In this document: positions 22,490 to 34,944 of the stretch, piece by piece
How positions within the stretch are numbered: the first letter of the stretch is position 1
Layout of the letters: the number at the start of each line of letters is the position of its first letter
Assembly: GCA_030704615.1 (NCBI GenBank)
Contig: CM060733.1
Span: 29,016,001-29,080,000, forward strand
Source: Takakia lepidozioides
Taxonomy: Eukaryota > Streptophyta > Takakiopsida > Takakiales > Takakiaceae
Length of the DNA stretch: 64,000 nt
Direction of reading: 5' to 3'
The notes under the pieces: generated by a model
Told to the model about the DNA's origin: nothing
The model's database searches: none
What the model saw: only the letters and a program-made list of their open reading frames with translations
Program-made: the position numbers and the translations under genes

Positions 22490-25317
22490 CGATCGAGTGT
22501 TGATGGCTGGAGGGTTGCAATAAGGCCCGTAGATGTTGTAGATATTGATTTCTCTCATTTCCACAGTCAAGGCATAGTTGGAATAATAATTACAAGTCGC
22601 ATTCGTGGAAGAGCTAGGGCCCACCAAGTCTTCAGCGAAATCACAGTTGGCTAAAATATGTGTGTATGAATTATTGGAGATAAGAGAGTGGAATAATAGA
22701 ATTCTACTCCTCCAAGAGTGTCTGAGGCAGGGTTTGTCCAAGGATTACCCACCTGAAAAGTATGTACATATGTATGAGAGGGTTCAAAGAAAAAATTACA
22801 ATAGCTAAATATTGGATTTGAGGAAAGCTCGAGAGGGTCGGTTACCGCAAATCCCTTGAAGTTCAGTTTTGAGTTGATTCCGTATTGCGCCTCATTATAC
22901 AGAACTATCCGTTGCGCCAATTGTGGCACAGTGTGACCTGATGGCTTCATCCCCCAAGCTCATCAATCGATGTTATCCAACTTACAATCAAGATTGAAGG
23001 TGAGTAATATATAAAGACATTATATAAGAATTTTCTACGATTGTTGTATTTCACTCTTAAAGGAATAGAACTTATAAATGCACGAAGATCAAATTTATTA
23101 ATTGTAAGCAACAACCAACGTATGGACACCCAGAGCAAAATAAAATGTATCGTCAAAACTTGTGCCATAGAAATGATTCAACATTCAACATTCTAATGTA
23201 GAATATATTTAATATATTAATTATATATTAAATATATTAATAGTAATTAAGTAACAATTACTACAACCTAACATGTTGTGTAAGGCCCAACATTCTACGA
23301 CCGGTGCCTAAACGAAAATGTAATACATGTATTCAACTGTACACCAGTACTACAAAAGTAAGAGAGGTGTGCAGGGAGTTCATACAATACGACTTACGCA
23401 CGTATAGAAAGTATGTGGTAAATGGTGCAAATAAGTAAGAAAGGGTTTTGGGCGCAGTTCCTACCACCATAGCTTTCACCGGTGAGATAGAAGTCATTTT
23501 GTGTGTACTCTAGATATTTCGCAAACCATCCAATTGCAAATGCAAAGTTGTCTTCCACTGTAGCCAATTCAGAAAATCTAGCTCTAAAACATTCATATGC
23601 TTCAAACAGAGAGGGGGTGTACCAGCTAACACTAAATTCAGAATTATGAGAGCTCTACAAATGTTGATTAGTCCTCATCCGCATGTGTCAAGGAGCATGC
23701 TGCAAATGTGTGATCGATCAAGATGAGTAATTATCAGGATCAAAGCAATTTACTATGGAGTCAGCAACAAATTTGTATGAAATATTTTCCTTGAAGGCTG
23801 CTTGAACCACTAATTTACATCGTTAGAAAAAATAAAACACTTATGAGCTGTAAACTATTGTTCTCAACAACAAATAACTACATTGACCAGTGTCTCATTA
23901 GTGCTCACCGGTTATTCGGTCTGTGAAGTTGTTGTAGTCGGACGTCGTGTTGGAGTATGAGGCGCCAGCAGCCACATGACTCTCCACAAATACAATATTG
24001 GCCACTGTTATGAACACAACCAAAACACAACACCACTAAATGGAAGGTGATAGAACTAGAGAGTTGAAGGACAATTGATGCCACAATGAAACAAGGCCCA
24101 ACAAACCATAAAGAGAATCGAAAGAGGCTAGCCGGAAAAAGAGACGAACTTATTGACATTTAATTATGAGACATGCACATTAAGTGAATACATATATTGT
24201 AAATGCATAGATTGTGGCTGCAACATGAAAGAGGTTGGGAAAAGCTTGAACATTTATTCCATGAATACTTATTGCGAACAAGTGCAGTGCCATCTGCGTT
24301 GAGGAATAAGGGTCCCAACTCTTGCAACGCGCCGAAGGCTACCGACGAACATCCTGGCCCTGCATCCCAATGTCTTGAAAGAATTGAGTTATATATAATA
24401 TAGATTATGATGAATTGTACTGCCTAAACATCTAATTGCTCCATGTTTTAGATCATCATTTTATTATCATCACTAGTATTGCAACTCCTTTGGGCGATTC
24501 AAAGATTCTACTGAGATCAATCAGATCCACTCTTAAGCCAACGAGGATCTAAAGATCAAGTTAACACATGTATTATTGAGTAGAAATTAGTTTCATATAA
24601 AGTAAGAAATTTGAACAAAAAAATTTGGTCTCGAGCTCTCTTCTGCTCAATGACTATCGAAAATAGTAGACTAGGTCGGCTTATGTTCACGTAATATTCT
24701 TCTATCAAGCATTTGCTACATGATGAAAATGCACCAAAATATTTTATCGAAGTGGGTATAGAGTTTTCGTATCAATGAGATTAAAGCTTGAACAATGTGT
24801 CCAAAATGCTCATTACAAAACATACAAAATTTACCTCATTTTGAGTAACCAGTTATTTCAACTAGAAACGACCTAGCTACATACAATTTGGGAGAGCTGA
24901 ATTTGGGAAAGTTTTTCAAAAACTTAGAAATTTTTCTTGTCACGGTTGCATGAAACTAACATAATTACTAGTTTCAAAATCCTCAACCCTAGAGAATCTT
25001 ACCAAATCAATGGAAAACACCTTGCTTCCAATTTCTTCTATCCACAGCTCACAAATTACAAGAGTGAGATATTACCTCCGGTGAACCAAAAAACAACAGG
25101 AAGCGATGCAGCGTTGCGGTGGTCAGCCTCCACAAACCAATAGAAGAATGCACGCCCATGGCTTTTCATTCACTGTGATGTAACCTGCATATTGCTTGAA
25201 GTTGACAGGCGGTTGTCCAAGTAGAGTTGTTACCAGGTCTGGATCAACATATACCTCTAAGGCTCTTGGAACTATTAATGAGAGCAAAAACATCCATGCC
25301 AAGATCTGCACACCCAT
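22490..25317 (-). pseudogene. serine carboxypeptidase-like (SCPL) pseudogene, six exons traceable
   Basis: Serine carboxypeptidases are secreted or vacuolar alpha/beta-hydrolases that cut C-terminal residues or act as acyltransferases. On the - strand, exons run 25317-25076, 24359-24252, 24004-23909, 23557-23465, 22937-22846, and 22752 to about 22490, with GT/AG borders and matching phases. Exon 1 has a signal-peptide-like start (MGVQILAWMFLLSLIVPRA) and FKQYAGYITVNE. Exon 2 has GPGCSSVAFGALQELGP, exon 3 ANIVFVES and SYSNTTSDY, exon 4 DFYLTGESYGG with the catalytic serine, and exon 5 GHTVPQLAQRI. Defects: a one-base insertion near 25160, a one-base shift near 22690 in exon 6, and no C-terminal part with the catalytic Asp and His. 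It is therefore a truncated pseudogene that kept its introns, not a retrocopy. Confidence 0.85.
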
Positions 25318-26121
25318 TTTGGCCGTGATATCTCTCTGTGTCCACTCTCTCTACCACGACGTATCACCACAATCCACCCAAAAGTCTAGGAAATTTGGTT
25401 ACGGTACATGCATGATGTTTGATCATAAGCACGATTGCAGACTGGCAGGAAAGAATTTGAGTTTCCTAAATAGGAAAGGTGTACTTACAATATGATGCGC
25501 TTAAGTAAGAGACTTACATACGTATCTGAATCTGCTGAAATGCCTCGTTGGTTTAAAGTCTGTAGAGCCTCTGTCAGTCTGCCTGCCTCACAAAGCAGTT
25601 TTAGCTTTGGATTTGCAGAAATAATACTTTGAATCTTGAATTTGGGAAGACATCCTGATTGTGCCAGCTTCGGATAGAGCTAGAGTCATGAATGTACAGT
25701 TGTTCGAAACCTGCATGGGTAGATGGTCAACTAAAGGTAGCAGCTGCAACGGCACAGTTGATAAAATCAGACACCTCAACAATGACCACAGCTTCTGAAA
25801 GAGGATCAAGAGAGGGAGTCCACAATGTCTCTTCTACTGGGTATGAGATGTTTATATTTTATTTTTGAGTTGTCAGATTACCTTTCTACTTTTTATAGTA
25901 CTAATCTTCTCAGGAAGACATGGATTGTCATGTTAAAATGAGTCAACCAGTTGAGTTCATATTGCGTTATTCTCTTGCTCAAGGAGAATGTGCATATGCG
26001 AGCAGGCAGGAGTGATATTATGCCTGCAAGATGACACACTTGGCTTTTATGCTTCTTAACTGGGCCTCAATGTCTTCAGAAATTTATATTCAAAAATGTT
26101 TCAAAATTGTCTCAAACAGTG
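25318..26121. other. non-coding; contains a fragment shared with the 52-kb tandem repeat
   Basis: No gene is seen. About 80 bp at 25705-25790 (TAGATGGTCAACT, GGCACAGTTGATAAAATCAG) resembles the end of the repeat unit at 52620-52680. Confidence 0.5.
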
Positions 26122-26954
26122 TCCCAACACTACAAAAAAATCGGTGTGTTTTATGATAGTATATATTTAATCATAATATCCGATCCATCTTATTTGTTGA
26201 TCTTTTATCTACAGAAGATATTTAATAGTACAAGTTATATATAAAAGGTAAACTGTATTAAGGGGTCACTTTAGACTACGAAACAAGACCAACAAACTTT
26301 TGGACCACTTTGAAGTCAGATCTTGGTCCTTGTATGCATATTAAGATATTAATACGGATTTTTTTTTTAAATTTTAACTAATTATGGACTTGAGATGAGC
26401 CCAAAAACAAGAATAAATAAATAATATAGTAAATTCAAAAATAATTTGTATTCCACTAATAATACATTTGTGCCATTACAAATTAGTCATATACATTGTC
26501 TATTGTCTAGAAAAATATTTACATATATTTGATAAGTTGAAAGCATTTTGACTCTAATGTCGACATTCACAAAGAGATATAGATAAAGAGTATAGACTTC
26601 AACAACATTATAAAGAGCTTAAAGTCTAAACTCCCAAAATTTAGAAAAAAACACATTGAAATTATTGCTTCTCATTGTTGAATAATTGGGAGTTTAAGGC
26701 TCACGTGTGAGCCAGGCAGCGGGCCCCATGCACGAACGTCGAGCGCCCCAGGGTGGCCCCGCCGCGACCCATGACCCGGCCCGGGTGGGTCTGCCGCTAG
26801 GTATGGTCTGCCGCGAGACTCAGCCCGGGTGGGTCTGTCCCGAGGTATGCTCTGCCAAGGTAGGGTGACCCTAGGCGACATTGGGGCTGACTGCGGCTGT
26901 TTTCTAGGTTAGAACATAAAAAAAAATGTTAGGGTAGTAGCAAGCAGCGGGTGG

Positions 26955-27010
26955 TGGTTGGGAGCATTGAGTGGTACCTACGAGGTTGTGGGTTCAACTC
27001 CGGCTGTGCT
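26955..27010 (+). repeat. tRNA/SINE-like Pol III boxes inside the foldback element (candidate)
   Basis: GGGAGCATTGAGTGGTACC (A-box-like) is followed by GGTTGTGGGTTCAACTCC (B-box-like). The spacing is plausible for a tRNA-derived SINE head. Confidence 0.4.
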
Positions 27011-27119
27011 AAATGTGCATTAATGATGGTTTCGGGGCGGCGTTGCACGTGTATTAATGACCCTCTTTTTGATGGGCGAGTTTTCTCCCAAAAATTCCTA
27101 AGTCCCGCGGGCGAGCTGC

Positions 27120-27275
27120 CGCACGATGAGCAGACCATTCAGACCCGCGAGCAGACCCGACCTCCGAGCAGACCCGACCTCTGAGCAGACCCTTCCCTCG
27201 AGAAGACCCAACCCAACGTGTCAGCAGACCCGACTTGCCAGCAAACCTTGAGCAGACCCAACCTGAGCAGACCCG
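27120..27275 (+). repeat. degenerate short tandem repeat GAGCAGACCCGACCT
   Basis: About eight imperfect copies of a 14-18-bp unit based on GAGCAGACCC. The left half of the foldback element (26790-26860) has the complementary GGTCTGC-rich pattern, so the arms may pair more widely than the terminal 79 bp. Confidence 0.65.
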
Positions 27276-27372
27276 GACCTGCCGGGTGGTCGCGGGGCGC
27301 CCGACATCCGTGCATGGGGCCCGCTGCTTGGCTCACACGTGAGCCTTAAACTCCCAATTATTCAAAAATGAG

Positions 27373-28524
27373 AGACGAAATTATTTGGGCTTTATGTACG
27401 ATTCACATCATCCCATGGAAAAGACAAATTAAACTTGCAGTATAGGGAGATGAATTTTTTTTATTTCAGAATGTCATTGAATAGATAGTGATATTCACTA
27501 CTAAGTAATGTGGACATGCAAGTCGAATTGCGCAGATACGACTACACAACTTGCAACTTCTACAACAGATTATCCATACACGCTACCATAGCAGTAAATA
27601 ATATTACATGCCAAAAACTGACATCATAGGATGTACATGTAAGATTTGTAATTATAGTCTCTCCAGAAGACTTAACGAAGTCGAGGCAATGGACGTAGAT
27701 CATCAGTTTTAATGGAAACAATAGACGGTAACTGTCCGGATGATGACACGATGGCCGCAACAGGCCCAACCCAACCAAATAAACTATTAGGAGGTGTGTT
27801 CGATATAAAAATTACCGGTATAATAAATCTGTGCATAGTTGGGATACGTTTTAGGCATAGATGGCTCTTGCGTAGTATTCAGATCTGGTGTAGAATCAGC
27901 CAAATCTCGGTGGCTAACTTGTCCGTGGATGGATAATACATAGATCAAAATATCGCCCAAACCAAGACCAAAGTGGGTGATCCTGAACTATCACCTCGCG
28001 AGATGCTTTTGCGTAGCTCTCGTTCACGTACTCAATAACATTAGATACTCATATCATGTTTGAAATGAATGACCACACTACATCATTTATATTAGACAAC
28101 TTATTTTTTTATCTATTGTATAAAAGAGTGAAATATCTAGTATTTGTAGGGTTTTGAGAGTTTTTTATGGTTCATCGTTCACAAGAAGGATTTGCCCTTC
28201 CCTTGAAAATGAATTTCCTAAAATCCTTACGAGAACGGTTTGAATATCTTTAATGAGATATCTCATATCGGGCTTAATATAACGGGTCGTGGCGTTGCCA
28301 TGCTCCTTAGACCATACAAAACAGAACAGCTTCATCATATCCATGGGTACAAAACATTGTAACATCTTAAGAACAATGTCTCTTTCAGAGCAGGACCAAA
28401 TGACGACATGAAAATTTTCACTGGCACCGAAACATACGACTCATGTTTTTTTGTTCCAATCTCTTTGAGCTTTCCGCGGACGTTAAAAAGTACTTTTTAG
28501 AAAGTTTAGGGTTTCAACTTTCAT
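27373..28524. other. AT-rich non-coding interior of the CACTA-like element
   Basis: No coding or structured sequence is recognised. Confidence 0.35.
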
Positions 28525-30350
28525 TTCTCTTCCCTCACTCACCAATATATATAGGGCCTCCAAGCCCTCTCTTCAAGATGTCTATCGTGCTCCTATATAT
28601 TGTGGTTGGCATATGGGGTCTTTTATGTCTTCACTCCAACACGATTTCCATTTTGCCTCCCCATTTGAATGATATTAATTAATGAACTAGGCTACATTGG
28701 TCCCCCTTCCTCTACTTTGAATTTTCTGCAGTAGTATTCTTACTAGAGATGATCTCCAATTGATGATCTTTCCTAAAGATATTTTGATGCTTAAATGATG
28801 CACATGGCCAGACATAACCTACTACCTACTTTTTGGTAGTATCACCTTCTCCAATTGACAACTTCCTTCACATGAGCATTGTGCTCCCACTATAATTAAG
28901 GACCCCAGTTTGTCTTGGATGAAAAAAATTTATAGGGCAGGTGAAAAAACTGCCAGAGTCCATTCGGTATGGATGAAAAAACAGGATCCAATGAAAATAA
29001 AACTTGACAAAAGAGTTTTAACAATACAAAGAGTTTTTGAATTTTCTCATGTCCCACAAGTTTGTTAGACAATAATGAATATATGTATTTTTTATTTTAT
29101 TTTTTAAATTGTATCATGGATCAAAATTGAACAGACTTATAGATTGCACGTGAAGTGTGAACCACTTAGAGAAGTCAACACTGAAGTCTTCATCACGACC
29201 ATAATTGTACGATGTAACTTGTAAACACAAAAAACCATAGCCAGAAAAATGTCTAATATACTCGTGTGTGCATTAATTCATACTCTCAATGGACGACTAA
29301 TACTTGAAGGTGAGCAGTGGTGTTCCTTTGAGAAAGGATTGGAACAGTACGAGGGTTTGCATTGGTTTACAAGCGGGAACCTGATGACCTGCACCTCTCA
29401 CTGTTGCAAATGTCAAACCCGCGTATATCTTTGACCACCCTCCAACCTGCCATTAAATGCATGTTCATAACCGTTACAATACTTTGGGTGTTATCATGTC
29501 CAAAAGGGGCTACAATTCAGTTATCCACAATTTAATGGTCACCAGTCTAAGGTTTTATACAAAGTAGAATACACATTTCCACCTTGATGCTCAGTACGTG
29601 GACACTTCTGCAAAATATCTTGTACTTCTATAGGTACATTTGATAGTACTGCAGCCGAATCACCCGCTCTTGAGTTCAAATTCAATCGTTTCTAGTTATA
29701 GATCTGAATTTGTTTGTTGGTGTGCGGGACTCAAGGCTATGCTTAGTAATATTTCAGCAACATGTCAATGAGGAGTTTCACTTATGGGTCTCAATCTGGT
29801 CAGTACTTAGTAGCGTGAGAACTGAAGATCGGGTAATTTGATATTGCAGTACACAAACCTGATTGGAAAAGTTCCAAGGGTACCACGTAGTCTGAGTAGG
29901 TAGGTCCAATTTCGCTAGCCAAGAGCGAGTCCCGACTGTGGGTACAACTCCATCCACATCACCACTGCATGAGGGGATGCCACAAAGTTTGAATCTTTGT
30001 CAATACAGCCTCTCTGTGCATGTTATACAAAATTCAGAATCTGTTTGATTCTCTTTATATATATTAAGAGAGTTGGAGACATGTCTTGTGGCATATCAGG
30101 CGCACCAGCTTAGAGAGCAGTATTCTTGATCTTGACTCCTAGTTCTGGGAGGGTGAGTCTTTCTTTAAAAAATTAATATTTTCTTTAATTGTCCCATGAT
30201 TATAAGCTTTTTGAGATTCTGCAGCATATTATAGATTAAATTGTTTTCTCCTTCTGAGTTAATATGGCTCCAAATGTTTCTCCTTTTGAAGTCCCTTGGA
30301 CCTCTCGTGGATGCAATAAACATTATAGCCCATACTTTGCATTAAACTTA
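28525..30350 (+). repeat. dispersed ~2-kb repeat, copy 2
   Basis: Direct-orientation counterpart of 16045-18327, lacking that copy's internal extra segment. It ends at CATTATAGCCCATACTTTGC. It sits inside the CACTA-like termini. Confidence 0.7.
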
Positions 30351-30642
30351 CTAAGAAGCGTCTGATCACACTTTGATTACCTATAATAGTAGCGCTCATG
30401 TATGAGATGGTGAGACGTACCTGTACACCCATGTTTTGAGATCCTTGGTGAGAAGAATGCGATAGACGGGTATGACAGATTGTAGTAAATCTGATTCCGC
30501 GTAGTTGGTAAAAGTTGGGTCACTGTGCCACCAAAAGACAAACCAGATAAAAGATCATCAAAGTATAGTTAATAAGATAGATTGCATACTATGATTAAAT
30601 ATGTATTATCGTAAACACACTCATATTTTTGTAGTGTTGGGA

Positions 30643-31304
30643 AACTTGAATCTTTTGACATAGGATAGTGCTTGGGTTACTTGTAGGACATGTTTGAGAT
30701 AGGGATGCCTCGGCGTGAGCCTGGTCGCGTGAGCGCAGCTGGGCTCACCCGACGTCACCTTGCGCCCGCCACGTCATCGCGCTTCCACGCCGCGTCACCG
30801 CGCGCCCGAAGCAGAGTGTATTTCCGCGGAAGAGCACCCTTAACCGCGGAAAGAAGCTGGACGATATAATAAAATAATGTGGTCATTCCCACCACGGATG
30901 AATGCAAGATGGATGAATGTAGAGTGGGTGAGAAACAGATGGATGAGTGCGAACAATGCAAACGGATGGATGAATGTGGGATGGATGAATGTACAATGGA
31001 TGTTCAATGAATAATGCAAAACATTCATGAAGGGAGGATGCATGAATACACAGTAGATGAATGCACAATGGATGAATATACGGTAGTTGAATATGACATA
31101 AGTGTGTGGGGTTGGTGGGATGGATTCATGAAGATTTCCACTTCAATCTAAGTGAAGTGTTTGTTTCCGTTTTTTTTTTCTGTCGGAACAACTGCAATCA
31201 AGTAGGGGATCAATTCAATCTTATCTTAAGAGGATGAGAACAAAACAATAAAAATGTGAAGTTCAGTCTGACTCAGAGTCAGTACAATGTATCCCCGCAT
31301 CCTC
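30643..31304. repeat. non-coding spacer with a GC-rich patch and a GGATGAATG minisatellite
   Basis: 30700-30850 is GC-rich and holds a hairpin TTTCCGCGG...CCGCGGAAA (about 30821-30852). From about 30893 to 31100, imperfect copies of GGATGAATG/ATGGATGAATG recur in tandem. No gene is seen. Confidence 0.6.
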
Positions 31305-31915
31305 TGCATCTAAGTCTAGCCCAGAGAAACTTACCAGGAGTAAATACCAGAAGTTACCAAGTTACCATATTACCAGAAATTACCATGACTTGCTATGATT
31401 TACTATGATCTACCATGATTTACCATTACTTACCAAGTTACCGAAAGTTTATCAAATTACCAAAAATAACTTGAGAAATTGCTGATGAAGCTTCATTTGG
31501 AGGAAACTTCTCCGTCAAGATACCTCTTTTGTTTAAGGAAGCTTCTCCATCAAAAAACTTTTGTTTAATATTGGAAACTTCTCCATCAAGAAACCTCCAC
31601 AGGGGAACTTCTTAGTAGCCAATATATATAGGAGGCGAGACTGGACACTCTTCAGTCTCGCCAACACAAGTTCAAGCTACTCTTGTTCCCAGTCCCAGTA
31701 CTCGAGTCCAGCTTCCAGTACTCTAGTCCAGTTTCCAATATTCCAGTATTCGAGTCGAGTCCCAGTATCTTGTACTTTTGTCCATTGTTATAAAGATCAT
31801 CTTGATTCATGTTTACCAACCATGCATTCGGCCACGTCGATATTGTCTTCTTGTCTAGTCTTGTACCTCTAGTCCGATCTCTTGTTTGTGTTGAGTCATG
31901 TTTTTGTCCTTGACA
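31305..31915 (+). repeat. element A 5' LTR
   Basis: Similar to 57597-58163, with a run of short TTACCA motifs near its start and a TATATATAGGAGGCGAGAC promoter-like string near 31622. The first 20 bp are diverged, so the left edge is approximate. Confidence 0.8.
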
Positions 31916-31953
31916 GTTTGGCGAGATTAAAGTTTGTTCCTTAGTTAGTTAAG

Positions 31954-32711
31954 ATGGAAGACACATTTGCGGAAATGGTCGCCACATTGCAGAGTCTTCA
32001 GCTCCAGATGAAGGAACTTCGTACCTCTACCGCTGAAGCTGATCAATTTCAAGATCTTGACAACGCTCTCCACAATTTGCAACAACAAATTTCAGAGTTA
32101 AAGGAGTCGAACAATGGATCTTCAATCATACGAGTTCCTACTGCAACAGCTCCTACTGCAACGGTTCATCTTCAACAGATAATGAGAGAACCTAAGATCA
32201 GCATGCCCGAGAAATTTGATGGGACGCGATCAAGATTTCGCGGTTTTGTTCAACAAGTACGACTACATTACCGCACCCCATGAAGGTATTCAAGTGGGAT
32301 TCGTGGGCACCCTTCTATCAGGCACTGCCCTATCTTGGTTTGCACCGCTATTAACAAAAAAAAACACATTTACTATATAATTTTGAAGCTTTCATGTCCG
32401 AGTTCACTGCAACGTTTGGAGAGAATGATAGAGAGAAAATTGCAGAGACAAAGATGTGAAATCTTCGACAAGGAGTACGTCCTGCTTCCGTTTATGCTAC
32501 CGGTAGTGATCCTATGCAGATTGATGCTGTCCGATTCAAGCCATTGACGCCACAAAGAAAAAGACGACGCTCGAATGGATTATGTCTCTATTGCGGAGAA
32601 GAAGATCACATAGCATTAAACTGCCCCAACAAGAGAAGATTCAAAACTCGGGGCACAATTCAAGTGTTCGATACGAGGAGGTCGGAAAACGAAGATGTCC
32701 AGTCACAGTAA
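31954..32711 (+). pseudogene. element A gag, frameshifted
   Basis: The Gag protein would form the virus-like particle. The ATG at 31954 opens a coiled-coil-like N-terminus (LQSLQLQMKELR). The frame is lost near 32280 and gag-like residues continue in another frame (VGFVGTLLSGTALSWFAPLL from about 32297). A third frame gives a CCHC zinc knuckle, CLYCGEEDHIALNC, at 32583-32624. At least two frameshifts make it non-functional. Confidence 0.8.
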
Positions 32712-32799
32712 GGACCATGCGGCTGGACATCACAAATTTCTTACCGAAAAAAAAATCTCTTTCTACCTCCAGACCCTGCACCTTGCTTCACAGTTTTGG

Positions 32800-33240
32800 T
32801 AAAAATTAGAGTGCAAAATCGAGATATTTCTATAGAAGCACTTTTGGACTCAGGGGACTTCAGCTTGTTTTGCGAAGCAACACAATTTAACGCTCGTAAA
32901 GAAGAAACTCTCGGCCCCCGTTGAAGTCATCGATGGACGACCGTTAGCATCATGAAATGTGGACCATGAAACTCGACCACTTGAAGTAAAGCTTAAAGAT
33001 CAAGCATCACATATTATTTTCAACGTCATCCAGTCTCCAACAAATCATGTGATCATTGGACTTCCCTAGTTCGTACTTCACAATCCCGACATCGACTGGC
33101 GATCGCGAAAAATTTCTGCAAGACAAAAATGTAGAAATATCAAAGGTATTCAACCCCTGTTTCTTGGAGCTAGAGCTTTCATGAGAGCTACCAAAAAGGA
33201 TGCGACATTTGCACTTTATGCGACTCTGATCACACTAGAA
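32800..33240 (+). pseudogene. element A aspartic protease remnant
   Basis: Retroviral-type protease pieces: ALLDSGD near 32845 in place of the usual D-S/T-G-A, then VEVIDGRPL, and VIIGLPWF-like residues near 33053 with a stop replacing W. Stops and frameshifts are frequent. Recognisable element A coding sequence ends at about 33240. Confidence 0.65.
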
Positions 33241-34126
33241 GCATTCGTGTCTTTTCCGAATCGACTGTATGTCCAAAACCACTGAGGGAACAACTTTGAG
33301 ATGTTTGTTACTACTGCACAGTCGTAACGGATAAATTCGCATTTCTAATGGCGGATAGAAGTTGCATCAACGACTCCGCAATCGGCGCAATATTCGCGGC
33401 GATTTAATTCAATTACGTAATTTTATTTTATTTTTTAAAACAACAATTACAAGTGGTTTTAAGCACTAGAGAACGACTCTTAACAACTAGACATTCATTG
33501 CACACCCTATTTAAAAAATGGAATTTTTATAAGTGCTCCACATGGCTCATGACGTGGAATATTTTAATGTATTTTAGGGCTTGTGTGGCTCGTAGAGATT
33601 GTTCTAATTGTCGGATGTAAAATGATCTAAGGGTGGAAGAGTAACTTTGTCCTTTGCCTGAATTTGTCTAAGTGTTGGGAGAGGGATGGAGGCTTGAGAG
33701 AGAGACGGGCAAGTGATGCGAGAAGGACGAAGACCAAATCGAGGCCCATGTCATGTTGTTGCAAGCGTTTATGGCGTCAATGGCGCATTATGTGCAAATA
33801 TGGGCTCTTGGCTCCCCTTTGTACCATGATTTGGTATTCTTCCTGATGATCACAAGGTTCTTGGGGGAATCAGCTTGGTCTTAGCAGCCCATATTTTAAT
33901 CTCTGCCCGCTCAGCTGCACCGTGGTGGTTCTTACAAACCAATCCCACATTACCTGACTACAGATACAAGCAGCACGCACAAGAGGTCTTCTTGGGTTCA
34001 TGGTCAGTCTAATCCGCAATGGGTCATGACACAAGGCAGGGAACAATGTGGTGAGGGCAGCGTCTTCTTCGAGCTATTTCAGCCTGTTTTGCCGAGATGT
34101 AGTGTCGTGGAGTGCGATGCTTGCAG
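33241..34126. other. unrecognised DNA at the left edge of the large insertion in element A
   Basis: The end of element A sequence lies somewhere between 33240 and 33420. The rest has no recognisable gene. The last five bases (TGCAG, 34122-34126) are the left target duplication of element B. Confidence 0.4.
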
Positions 34127-34849
34127 TGTCGCGGCCCTTTGCCTTGAGGGCAGGGGGTCGGGACACATGAGGGGCTGCCCCTGTGGTGGGGGCAGCGGCA
34201 GCGATAGGTATGGGGGGCTGAAGCACCCTTGAGTGCCCAAGGCACTCAAGGAGGCGGAGGCGCTCACTAGGTGGAGCCCCGCACACCGGGTTGCGGTGGG
34301 GTGGCTCCACAAGGGTGGTGGTAGCTTAGCGGGACTTAGTGGGGGTGGCATAGGACTCACCATGGGGGCGGAGACCTCGTGGTGGGAGTCGTGGGGAGTC
34401 TTGGGACTCATCACGGTCCATAGGGCCGTGGTGAGTGGGCCAAGACTCACCGCGACTCATCACCGGGAGTCGAGGGTTTTCGTGGTGGTTCGCCATAAAA
34501 TGGCATGGCTGGTTGTGAAACCCCCGCGGACAGCTACAGAAGTATATATAGGGGAGTAGTAACCCCGAGAACGGTGCAAGCCCGTTGGTGACCAAAAACT
34601 AGTGAGTAAGCGAGCGAGCCGGAAAGCGACCAAAGAGTGGGGAGCTGTTCCGGACTGCCAACTACCAAAGGGAATTCCCACTGGTTCCAAATCGGTGGAG
34701 GGTTCTTTGGGAGAACAAAGGGGGACCGTTATGCCCCGGTGAGCAGCCGAAGCTCCAAGTTGGCCCGGCGGCCAGGTTGGGAGTCAGGCGCGCATCAAAG
34801 CGAGTAACTATGACTTGAGGGGGAGCTTACCGAAGTGAGGTGCGCGACA
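34127..34849 (+). repeat. element B 5' LTR
   Basis: 723 bp. A TATATATAGG string near 34543 is a likely TATA box. It differs from the 3' LTR by a few substitutions and one-base indels, for example TTTGCCTTGAG versus TTTCCCTTGAG. Confidence 0.93.
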
Positions 34850-34851
34850 CT

Positions 34852-34863
34852 TGGTATCAGAGC
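34852..34863 (+). other. element B primer-binding site
   Basis: TGGTATCAGAGC, complementary to the 3' end of initiator methionine tRNA, 2 nt downstream of the LTR. Confidence 0.9.
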
Positions 34864-34944
34864 TTAGAGTTCAGTACGCGATCGTCCTTGGGATTGGCCT
34901 CATCATGGGGTCGGGCAAGCCGAAGCGAAAGCGGAACGGCCCAA

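Larger units (their letters stand above)
26671..27372. mobile_element. GC-rich foldback element with 79-bp inverted ends
   Basis: 26671-26749 and 27294-27372 are inverted copies of each other with few mismatches. Each contains GGCTCAC-GT-GTGAGCC, itself a 7-bp hairpin, then GCGGGCCCCATGCACG. The interior is GC-rich, in sharp contrast to the AT-rich surroundings, and encodes no protein. The sequences outside the inverted repeats show weak further pairing. A direct target duplication was not found. Confidence 0.75.
26122..30642. mobile_element. CACTA-like DNA transposon, non-autonomous or decayed
   Basis: An imperfect inverted repeat of about 100 bp marks the ends (26122-26217 and about 30546-30642). 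The left end reads TCCCAACACTACAAAAAAAT and the right end mirrors it as TTTTTGTAGTGTTGGGA. The CACTAC start is the signature of CACTA/EnSpm elements. No transposase is found inside. The interior holds a foldback element and one copy of the dispersed 2-kb repeat. A 3-bp target duplication could not be confirmed because the inverted repeat extends beyond CACTA. Confidence 0.6.

Noticed and set aside
26119-30645. 3-bp target duplication of the CACTA-like element
   Set aside because: The flanking triplets CAA and TTG are inverted, not direct, so they are part of a longer inverted repeat rather than a duplication.
31916-31953. Primer-binding site for element A
   Set aside because: GTTTGGCGAGATTAAAG follows the 5' LTR but I could not match it to a tRNA 3' end with confidence.
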